Of a stretch of DNA of 12,275 bases, positions 6,257 to 12,275 are shown one piece after another. A model generated the notes under the pieces. The model was not told the origin of the DNA, searched no databases, and saw only the letters and a list, made by a program, of their open reading frames with translations. Source of the stretch: Actinomycetales bacterium (GTDB lineage Bacteria; Actinomycetota; Actinomycetes; Actinomycetales; Dermabacteraceae); contig JAAZLF010000686.1 of the NCBI GenBank assembly GCA_012799425.1, positions 1 to 12,275 on the forward strand, given 5' to 3'. Made by a program: the position numbers and the translations under genes. Positions within the stretch are counted from its first letter, which is position 1. The number at the start of each line of letters is the position of its first letter.

Positions 6257-7174
6257 TCAGCCGAGGGTGTCGATCCCGCCCTTGCTGCGCAGGAGCGACA
6301 GCAGCAGGTCCTTCGGGCCGGAGGCCGGCTCGAGCGCGCACTCGTCGGGGTCGAACGACCAGGCGGCTCGCAGGGAGCGGAACACCTCGAACTCGGCGTC
6401 CCCGGTACGCAGCGGCACCGCCCGATATCCCCCGGCCTCGGGCAGATGGATGACGAAGGCGCCGGTCAGCTCGGGCATCTCGCGCGTTGTGCCGTCGTCG
6501 TCGAGCAGCATCTCGGCCCTGCACACCGCCACACCCTGCAGGGCGTAGTCCCCGCGCACCTTCTTCGAGGTCTTGATGTCGGCGCTGAGCACGGTGTTGC
6601 CGATCCGCACGATCGCGTCTGTGGTCCCGGCGTATCCCACGGTGTGGTTGACGACAGTCTGCTCGACCTCGAGGAACTCGGGCTGGTAGTCGTCCAGGAA
6701 GCGTCCGTAGCCGTCCAGGCGCATCTCGGCACGGGAGATCAGCGCGTGCGGATCCTTCTCCCCCGCGAAGCAGCCCTGCGCGGTGCGCATCTGATCCGCG
6801 ATCTCGCCGATCCGCGCGGCATCCGGCCGCGCCCCGCTGGTGCCCCAGTCCTCACAGGCGGTGTGCACCAGCGTGCCGAAGTCCGCCGCGGTGCGGGTGT
6901 ACTCCGGCGCGGCGGCGGCGATCCGCTTCTGCGTGCCCCAGCGGTCGCGCGTGACGCGGGAGATCTCCGCAGCGGCACGCTGCGGGTTCCGGTCCAGCCA
7001 GGAATACATGTCCAGTGCTCGCTTGGACGCCATCGTGGCGTACCAGCCCTGCAGGAAGTCCTTCGAGCGCGCTCCGGCGACGGTGGTGATCGACGGGTAC
7101 ATCAACGGGCCGTCCGGCTCGAGACGGTACATGCGGCCGCGCGGGGTGTCAGCGCTGAGGGAGGGCGTGGTCAT
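6257..7174 (-). CDS. PD-(D/E)XK nuclease-superfamily protein (RecB/Cas4/phage exonuclease-like)
   Basis: A 305-residue protein with the layout of RecB-type nuclease domains. The N-terminal part (~27-58) has PSITTVAGARSKDFLQGWYA followed by a helix, like phage and Cas4-type exonucleases. Then come GTLVH (H104), GYAGTTDAIV with D186, SADIKTSK giving D199-x-K201, and Q213 in the following helix, matching the H...D...DxK...Q active-site set. The four cysteines (107, 135, 218, 279) are scattered, so the Fe-S cluster of Cas4/AddB types seems absent. There is no helicase, cas or phage gene beside it; it sits 135 nt after glnE and 127 nt before tetR. Its role (DNA repair, phage remnant or defence) is unknown. 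The frame is open up to 7300, but the extra residues are Arg/Pro-rich and non-homologous in look; ATG 7174 with a close AGGA is preferred. Confidence 0.72.
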   Translation of the reverse strand: MTTPSLSADTPRGRMYRLEPDGPLMYPSITTVAGARSKDFLQGWYATMASKRALDMYSWLDRNPQRAAAEISRVTRDRWGTQKRIAAAAPEYTRTAADFGTLVHTACEDWGTSGARPDAARIGEIADQMRTAQGCFAGEKDPHALISRAEMRLDGYGRFLDDYQPEFLEVEQTVVNHTVGYAGTTDAIVRIGNTVLSADIKTSKKVRGDYALQGVAVCRAEMLLDDDGTTREMPELTGAFVIHLPEAGGYRAVPLRTGDAEFEVFRSLRAAWSFDPDECALEPASGPKDLLLSLLRSKGGIDTLG

Positions 7175-7194
7175 GGATCCTCGGGGTGGCACGG

Positions 7195-7212
7195 GCGTCG
7201 CCGGGGCGACGC
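7195..7212. repeat. GC-rich hairpin between glnE and nuclease-like gene
   Basis: GCGTCGCC (7195-7202) and GGCGACGC (7205-7212) form a perfect 8-bp inverted repeat with two bases between, realistically a 7-bp stem with a 4-base loop. On the minus strand it lies ~100 nt past the glnE stop and 20 nt before the next ATG, so it could end glnE transcription or fold in the leader of the next gene. A smaller GGGGC/GCCCC repeat lies at 7256-7267. No T-tract follows either. Confidence 0.35.
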
Positions 7213-7309
7213 GGATGACGGACGACGCCCACGGTACGACGCGAACGGCCGGGCAGGGGCGAGCCCCCGCATGGACGCGCCGCGAGGCTCCCCGGATCAC
7301 ATCAGCGGC

Positions 7310-10300
7310 TCACTCCTGCTCGCCGAAGATGATCCTCTCCGCGATCGTGCGGGCGCGTCTGGTCAGGCGCAGATACCGTTCCTCGAGGTCCGAGGCGGTG
7401 CCCTCCTCGCCGTCGATCAGCTGCGCGAGGGCTCGAAGATCATGACGATCGCTGGGCAGCACATCGCCCTCCCTGCCCTTCCACAGGAACAGGCCACGAC
7501 GAACCTGCCAGCCGAGCGCCCAGGCGTCACGGAGCTCCTCGGCCTCGCGTGCGGTGAGCAGCTCCGCCTCCGCGGCGGCCTCGAGCTGGTCGAGCGTGCG
7601 GGGGCTGCGCAGCCCATCGATCCGATGCGCGTGCTCGAGGGCGAGCACCTGGGCGGACCATTCGACGTCCGTCATCCCGCCGCGTCCGAGCTTGACGTGC
7701 CGTGACGGGTCCGCGTTCCGGGGCAGCCGCTCGGACTCCACCCGTGCCTTCATCCTGACGATCTCGCGTCGGGCCGACGGGTCCAGGCCGCCATCGGGGT
7801 ACCGGTGCCGGTCCATCTCCTCGCGCAGCTGCTCCGCGACCGCCTCGGAGGCCACGACCGGGCGTGCCCGCAACAGCGCCTGCTTCTCCCAGGTCTCGGC
7901 GTCGCGGCGGTAGTAGTCGCTCCACGACTCGAGGCTGCGCGCGAGCGGACCCACCTTTCCCTCGGGGCGCAGGTCGGCGCTGACGCGCATGTCGGAGCGG
8001 GCGGTGGGGGCGTTGAGGATGCGCTGGATCTGAGTGGCGACCGCGCCGGCGATCTCGGCGGTGGACCGTCCCGCGCCCTGGTCGATCGCGATGAACTGGA
8101 CGTCGGCGTCGGAGGAGTACCCCATCTCCCCCGCCCCGAAGCTGCCCAGCGCGATGATCGCCATCTCGATGCCGAGGGCCCGGGCCGGATCGGAGCGCTT
8201 CTCCCGCAGCCGATGCGCGGTGTCGACGTCCACCTCGGAGACATGATCGAGAGTCTCCGCATCCTCGCCCACCGCGTCCCGATCGCGGGCGACGACGTGG
8301 AGGGCCACCAGCATCCCGGCCTCGAGCACGGCCTCCGCCAGGTCGGTGAGGGCACGCGCCACCTCCTGCGGCGTGGCGACCTCGGTCAGGTGCGCCAGAC
8401 CGATGCGCAGCAGTTCACGGCTGCGGGTGCGTCGCAGCACGTCCCTCGCCACCTCGGCATCGTCGACCCGGGAGATGACCGCGAGGAACTCCCGCCCGAG
8501 GACGTCCCGGGACAGCGGCCGCAGCTGTTCATCGCGGGCGAGCCAGCGCACCCCCTCCGGGATCCGCTCGAGCTGCTCGCCGACGTAGCGGCCGGCCGAG
8601 AGCACCCGCGTCAGCCGCTTCGCGGCGAGGCCGGAATCTCGCAGCAGCCCCAGGTACCAATGCGCGGAGCCGATGGTGTCCGACAGTCTGCGGAAGGCCA
8701 GCAGCCCGAGGTCCGGATCGACCCCGTCGGCGAACCACTCGAGCATCGCCGGCAGCAGCTGTCGCTGGATCTTGGCGCGGCGGGAGATTCCCTCGGTGAG
8801 AGCGGAGATGTGTTCGCGCGCCCGCGCCGGATCGCGGTAGCCGATCGCGACCAGCCGCGCTGCCGCGTCCTCCTCGCTGAGCATGATCTGCCCGTCGCTG
8901 AGCCGGGAGGCGGTCAGCAGCAGAGGCCGATAGAAGATCTCCTCGTGCAATCTGCGTACGCGGCGCCGGGTGCGGTGATACTGCTGGTGGAACGCATCGG
9001 TGGACAGCCCGAGGGTGCGGGCCAGCCGGCGCAGGTCGGAGGCCGCCGTGGGCAGCACCTGGGTGCGGCGCAGCCGGTGCAGCTGCAGACGATGCTCGAC
9101 GCAGCGCAGGAAGCGGTAGGCAGCGTCCATCTCCGCCACGTGGTCGCGCGAGATGTATCCGCCCTCGCCCAGCCGTGCCAGCGAATCCAGGGTCGAGCGT
9201 CCCTGCAGCACCTCGTCGGCGCGGCCGTGGACCATCTGCAGCAGCTGGACGGTGAACTCGACGTCCCGCAGCCCGCCCGGACCGAGCTTGATGTTCCGTT
9301 CGACCTCCGCGCGTGGGATGTGGGCGACCACTCGGCGACGCATCGCGCGGGTGTCCTCGACGAATCCCTCCCGGGTGGAGGCCTGCCACACCCACGGCTC
9401 GACCATCTGCTCGAAATCGCGGCCGAGCGCGCGATCCCCGGCCGCGGCTCTGGCCTTCAGCAGCGCCTGGAACTCCCAGGACTTCGCCCACTGCGTGTAG
9501 TAGCGCCGATAGGAGGCGATGGTCCGCACCAGCGGGCCGTCCTTGCCCTCGGGGCGCAGATTGGCATCGACCTGCCACAGGGAGCCCTCGCCGGTGCGTT
9601 CGGAGCAGGCGCGGGCGAGCTCCCGGGCCAGGGCGGACCCGATCGTGATCATGTCCTCCTCGACCTCGGGCGGAAGCTCGTCCCCGTCCCCGAGATCTTC
9701 CCGAGCGGGGGCGACCACGTGCATCACGTCGACGTCCGAGATGTAGTTGAGCTCACGGGCACCGGTCTTGCCCAGGGCGATCACCGCCCATCGCACCTTC
9801 TCGGCACCTTCGACGGCGGCGCGGGAGATCGCGGCGGCGGCCTCGAGCGCGGCGTCGGCCAGGTCGCTGATTGCCACCGACACCCGTGGCTGGATCGCGG
9901 TGGGCTCGGCGGAGCAGACGTCCGCGGCGGCGATCTGTGCGAGTCGTCCGTGGTAGGCGACCCGCAGGGCATCGCGCACCTCGCGGTCGCTCCGGGAGGC
10001 GACCGGGATCTCGGCCTCCGGATCGGCGCCGACGGCCTCGAGCATCATCGCGCGCACTGCGCTCGCGGGCATCGCCAGATCGTCGTCGCCCTTGCGCAGC
10101 AGCTCGAGCCTGTCCGGATGCCGGGTCAGGAAGTCGCCCAGTGCGACGGACGTGCCCAGCAGCCGGATCAGGCGCTGCCCGGCGTCACCGTCCGTCCCGA
10201 TCTGATCAAGGAACTCGTCCATCAGGACGTCCTGCCCGGCCTCGTGCGCTGCCTCGGCCAGACGCAGCAGGCCCAGCACCGCGTCGTCACCGTCGGGCAT

Positions 10301-10435
10301 GCGCCCCAGAGCCCGCGCCGCCTCGTGCCCGAGCCGCGCGAGAGCCGGCTCGGACAGGAAGCGCTGGACCCGGTCGGTGCGGCTGAAGCCCAGTCGCGCC
10401 AGGGCGCCGGTGGTGGTGGGCGGCTCGGTGCTCAT
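7310..10435 (-). CDS. glnE: Bifunctional glutamine synthetase adenylyltransferase/adenylyl-removing enzyme GlnE
   Basis: A 1041-residue cytoplasmic enzyme that adds AMP to, and removes it from, the loop tyrosine of glutamine synthetase, tuning its activity to nitrogen state. Two nucleotidyltransferase modules are clear. The N-terminal, AMP-removing one has G222-KTGARELNYISDVD236 with its third acid D290 in DANLRPEG and the following LGPGGLRDVEF (~384-394). The C-terminal, AMP-adding one has G764-SFGAGEMGYSSDAD778, D821 in ADLRPEG and LGRGGMTDVEW (~916-926). A long helical regulatory section lies between. All metal-binding aspartates are present, so both activities should be intact. It is slightly longer than E. 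coli GlnE (946). It follows glnA2 by 9 nt with a ribosome site over the glnA2 stop, so the two are co-transcribed. Its likely substrate is GlnA1 at the left edge, not GlnA2. Confidence 0.98.
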   Translation of the reverse strand: MSTEPPTTTGALARLGFSRTDRVQRFLSEPALARLGHEAARALGRMPDGDDAVLGLLRLAEAAHEAGQDVLMDEFLDQIGTDGDAGQRLIRLLGTSVALGDFLTRHPDRLELLRKGDDDLAMPASAVRAMMLEAVGADPEAEIPVASRSDREVRDALRVAYHGRLAQIAAADVCSAEPTAIQPRVSVAISDLADAALEAAAAISRAAVEGAEKVRWAVIALGKTGARELNYISDVDVMHVVAPAREDLGDGDELPPEVEEDMITIGSALARELARACSERTGEGSLWQVDANLRPEGKDGPLVRTIASYRRYYTQWAKSWEFQALLKARAAAGDRALGRDFEQMVEPWVWQASTREGFVEDTRAMRRRVVAHIPRAEVERNIKLGPGGLRDVEFTVQLLQMVHGRADEVLQGRSTLDSLARLGEGGYISRDHVAEMDAAYRFLRCVEHRLQLHRLRRTQVLPTAASDLRRLARTLGLSTDAFHQQYHRTRRRVRRLHEEIFYRPLLLTASRLSDGQIMLSEEDAAARLVAIGYRDPARAREHISALTEGISRRAKIQRQLLPAMLEWFADGVDPDLGLLAFRRLSDTIGSAHWYLGLLRDSGLAAKRLTRVLSAGRYVGEQLERIPEGVRWLARDEQLRPLSRDVLGREFLAVISRVDDAEVARDVLRRTRSRELLRIGLAHLTEVATPQEVARALTDLAEAVLEAGMLVALHVVARDRDAVGEDAETLDHVSEVDVDTAHRLREKRSDPARALGIEMAIIALGSFGAGEMGYSSDADVQFIAIDQGAGRSTAEIAGAVATQIQRILNAPTARSDMRVSADLRPEGKVGPLARSLESWSDYYRRDAETWEKQALLRARPVVASEAVAEQLREEMDRHRYPDGGLDPSARREIVRMKARVESERLPRNADPSRHVKLGRGGMTDVEWSAQVLALEHAHRIDGLRSPRTLDQLEAAAEAELLTAREAEELRDAWALGWQVRRGLFLWKGREGDVLPSDRHDLRALAQLIDGEEGTASDLEERYLRLTRRARTIAERIIFGEQE

Positions 10436-10440
10436 GGACG

Positions 10441-10446
10441 CCCCTC
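10441..10446 (-). promoter_or_regulatory. glnE ribosome-binding site overlapping glnA2 stop codon
   Basis: On the minus strand GAGGGG lies 5 nt before the glnE ATG and shares bases with the TGA stop of glnA2 (10447-10445). It fixes the glnE start at 10435 and suggests that ribosomes ending glnA2 help begin glnE. Confidence 0.7.
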
Positions 10447-11782
10447 AGACCCGGCTGAAGGTCGAGCGCAGCTCGTGATCGGTCACCTGCTCACGGTAGC
10501 GCTGCCATTCCTGGCGCTTGTCCCGCAGGAAGAACTCGAAGACCTGCTCACCCAGCGTGCTCGCCATCAGCTCGGAGCTCTCGAAGACCTCCAGCGCACG
10601 GAACAGGTCGGTCGGGAGCGGCTCGATGCCCATCGCCCGGCGCTCACGCTCGGTGAGATCCCAGACCGCGTCCTCCGCCCCCTCGGGCAGCTCGTACTCC
10701 CCTTCGATGCCTGCCATCCCGGCGGCCAGCAGCACCGAGAACGCCAGGTACGGGTTGGCGGAGGAGTCCAGGCCCCGGAACTCGACTCGCGAGCTGGTGC
10801 CCTTGGTGGGCTTGTGGAACGGGACCCTCACCAGCGCAGAGCGGTTGTTGTGGCCCCAGCACACGTAGCTCGGCGCCTCCTGCGCGCCCCACAGCCGCTT
10901 GTAGGAGTTCACCCACTGGTTGGTCACGGCGCTGTACTCGGGGGCATGGCGCAGCAGCCCGGCGATGAACTGCCGGCCCAACCGGGACAGCCCGTACTCG
11001 GCCCCGGGTGCGTGGAAGGCGTTCTTCCCGCCCTGGAAGAGGGACAGGTGGGTGTGCATGCCCGAGCCCGGCTGGTCGATCATCGGCTTGGGCATGAAGG
11101 TGGCGACCTGGCCCATCGACAGGGCGACCTCCTTGACCACCGTGCGCAGGGTGACGATGTTGTCCGCGGTGGTCAGCGCGTCCGCGTAGCGCAGGTCGAT
11201 CTCGTTCTGCCCGGGGCCGTTCTCGTGGTGGGAGAACTCGACCTGGATGTTCATCGCTTCGAGGTGCTGGATGGCATTGCGGCGGAAGTCCTGGCCCTGC
11301 CCGCGATGGACGTGGTCGAAGTAGCCGGCGTTGTCCACCGGTCGCAGCGGCTCGCCCTGGATGTACGGCTCCTCGAACAGGTAGAACTCGATTTCCGGAT
11401 GGGTGTAGAGCTCCAGCCCCTTCTCCTCGGCGCGTCCCAGCGCATCCCGCAGCACCCGGCGCGGGTCCGAGGCAGCCGGCTCGCCGTCCGGGGTGAGCAC
11501 GTCGCACATCATCCGACCCGTCGCGTTGGTCTCGCCGCGCCATTCCAGCAGCTCGAAGGTTCCCGGATCCGGGCGCAGGATCATGTCCGACTCATAGCTG
11601 CGCGTCAGACCCTCGATCGTGGAGCCGTCGATGCCGATGCCCTCGGTGAAGGCGATCTCCAGATCGGAGGGGGAGATCGCGATCGACTTCAGCGTCCCCG
11701 CGATATCGCAGAACCACAGCCGGATGAAGCGCACGTCCTCGTCCGAGACGGTGCGGATGACGTCGTCGTGGAGATGTCCCAT
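10445..11782 (-). CDS. glnA2: Glutamine synthetase GlnA2-type, without adenylylation tyrosine
   Basis: A 445-residue type I glutamine synthetase, close in length and motif order to M. tuberculosis GlnA2 (446). Visible family features: LWFCDIAGTLKSI (~22-34), DGST (~52-55), the metal-binding PEIEFYLF (~129-136), HHENGPGQNEID (~185-196), GSGMHTHLSL with the catalytic histidine (~239-248), NSYKR (~292-296), NRSALVRVP (~313-321) and [17 protein letters not shown] (~332-348). Where GlnA1 has DLYELPPEE, this protein has AVWDLTERER: tryptophan replaces the target tyrosine, so GlnE should not modify it. It heads the glnA2-glnE pair. The frame stays open to 11980, but that extension crosses the 20-bp hairpin; ATG 11782 gives the normal N-terminus. 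Shine-Dalgarno signals are weak there (GAGG at ~13 nt). Activity on glutamate versus other amines cannot be judged; actinobacterial GlnA paralogs sometimes have altered substrates. Confidence 0.95.
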   Translation of the reverse strand: MGHLHDDVIRTVSDEDVRFIRLWFCDIAGTLKSIAISPSDLEIAFTEGIGIDGSTIEGLTRSYESDMILRPDPGTFELLEWRGETNATGRMMCDVLTPDGEPAASDPRRVLRDALGRAEEKGLELYTHPEIEFYLFEEPYIQGEPLRPVDNAGYFDHVHRGQGQDFRRNAIQHLEAMNIQVEFSHHENGPGQNEIDLRYADALTTADNIVTLRTVVKEVALSMGQVATFMPKPMIDQPGSGMHTHLSLFQGGKNAFHAPGAEYGLSRLGRQFIAGLLRHAPEYSAVTNQWVNSYKRLWGAQEAPSYVCWGHNNRSALVRVPFHKPTKGTSSRVEFRGLDSSANPYLAFSVLLAAGMAGIEGEYELPEGAEDAVWDLTERERRAMGIEPLPTDLFRALEVFESSELMASTLGEQVFEFFLRDKRQEWQRYREQVTDHELRSTFSRV

Positions 11783-11819
11783 GCGCCCAGTGTGCCTCAG
11801 GCCGAGGGCGAGCCGGATG

Positions 11820-11862
11820 CACCGCGCCCCGGCATCCAGGTGCTGGATGCCGGGGCGCGGTG
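11820..11862 (-). terminator. Strong 20-bp hairpin terminator between the right-edge gene and glnA2
   Basis: Bases 11820-11839 are exactly complementary to 11843-11862, giving a 20-bp perfect stem with a 3-nt loop (GTG). It begins 17 nt after the stop codon of the right-edge gene, which fits a terminator for that gene. No T-tract follows. Only 37 nt remain between it and the glnA2 start codon, so glnA2 should be insulated from upstream transcription. Confidence 0.75.
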
Positions 11863-11879
11863 AGGGACCGGAGCGCTCC

Positions 11880-12275
11880 TCAGAAGCTGGAGTCCGCCAC
11901 GATGTACCACTCTCCGCTGACGTTCTCCATGAACATTCCGGTGCTCTCGCCCAGCGCCAGGATCTCTGCACGGCCGTCACCGTTGTCCGAGGCCTCGATC
12001 ATCTCCCGCTCGACGGCGCTCATGATCGAAGGATCGAAATCATCGCCGAGCATCTCCTCGTACGACTGCTTGCACTTCTCCAGCCCGGCACCTGCAGCCG
12101 GCTCACCGGTCTCGTGATCGATGACCAGGCTGCACGCCGTGTCAGGGTCCCCCTCCCCCATCGCTTCGAGGAAGGCGTAGAAGCGATCGCCCGCAGCGGT
12201 GAGATCGTCCTCCGTCAGCTCTGCAGCGGCGTCATCGCCCTCGGCGCTGTCGCCTTCGGAATCATCGCCGGTCTC
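11880..12275 (-). CDS. Acidic two-cysteine protein, possibly exported NTF2-like (N-terminus outside window)
   Basis: I do not recognise a named gene. The frame is open from the right edge to TGA at 11882-11880, giving 131 visible residues; the internal ATG at 12161 is not a likely start because coding character continues upstream of it. The visible N-terminal part is a low-complexity acidic linker rich in Asp, Glu, Gly and Ala (about 25 residues), followed by a compact domain: a helix DDLTAAGDRFYAFLEAM, a cysteine in DTACSLV, a second in LEKCKQSY, and a strand-rich end MFMENVSGEWYIVADSSF. An acidic linker before a small domain with a helix, two cysteines (a possible disulfide) and a final GEWYIV strand resembles secreted or membrane-anchored NTF2-like proteins of actinobacteria. 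A signal peptide or anchor, if any, lies beyond the window. A strong hairpin follows its stop. The fold call is an inference. Confidence 0.65.
   Translation of the reverse strand, partial: ETGDDSEGDSAEGDDAAAELTEDDLTAAGDRFYAFLEAMGEGDPDTACSLVIDHETGEPAAGAGLEKCKQSYEEMLGDDFDPSIMSAVEREMIEASDNGDGRAEILALGESTGMFMENVSGEWYIVADSSF

Noticed and set aside
6257..7174. Cas4 and a CRISPR system
   Set aside because: No cas1/cas2, no repeat array in the window, and the cysteines needed for the Cas4 Fe-S cluster are not in the right pattern.
7175..7300. 42-codon upstream extension of the nuclease-like gene
   Set aside because: Arg/Pro-rich translation crossing a hairpin, with a better-placed ATG at 7174.
7805..11863. 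Plus-strand open frame of 1352 codons antisense to glnE and glnA2
   Set aside because: It mirrors two certain genes on the other strand; GC-rich codons seldom create antisense stops. The translation is low-complexity (His, Arg, Gly, Gln, Leu) with no recognisable domain.
11783..11980. 66-codon upstream extension of glnA2
   Set aside because: It runs through the 20-bp hairpin and into the neighbouring gene; GlnA2 homologs start at the equivalent of ATG 11782.

Overview
This is a GC-rich actinobacterial segment, by eye about 70% G+C with strong G/C bias at third codon positions. It carries the actinobacterial nitrogen-assimilation set glnA1, glnE and glnA2. Gene style and the TetR/ABC set suggest a Micrococcales-type organism such as Brachybacterium or a relative. 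That genus guess is an inference from protein character, not proven.

Left edge, plus strand: the last ~108 codons of a type I glutamine synthetase (GlnA1) that keeps the adenylylation tyrosine, a 10-bp GC-rich terminator hairpin, then a small complete [2Fe-2S] ferredoxin.

Middle, minus strand, read right to left: a lone PD-(D/E)XK nuclease-fold protein, then a TetR-type regulator, an ABC ATPase and a duplicated-half ABC-2 type permease. The last three are joined by two ATGA stop/start overlaps. After a 113-nt gap comes a secreted, membrane-anchored serine hydrolase of the class C beta-lactamase/penicillin-binding fold, which ends tail to tail with the ferredoxin. The regulator/ATPase/permease set has the same order and protein types as Mycobacterium tuberculosis Rv1219c-Rv1218c-Rv1217c. 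An inverted repeat flanking a possible -10 box upstream of tetR is a candidate autoregulatory operator.

Right part, minus strand: glnA2 and glnE form a tight pair with a 9-nt gap, the glnE ribosome-binding site overlapping the glnA2 stop codon. A perfect 20-bp hairpin separates glnA2 from the C-terminal part of an acidic, two-cysteine protein (NTF2-like fold suspected) that runs off the right edge.

Together, GlnA1 is the likely target of GlnE, which has both nucleotidyltransferase active sites intact. GlnA2 lacks the target tyrosine and probably escapes this control. In M. tuberculosis glnA1, glnE and glnA2 are direct neighbours (Rv2220, Rv2221c, Rv2222c). Here six unrelated genes, about 6.9 kb, lie between glnA1 and glnE, so the conserved locus seems to have been opened by accessory genes. 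No tRNA, rRNA, CRISPR array, transposase or attachment site was seen, and no gene-free stretch exceeds about 135 bases.
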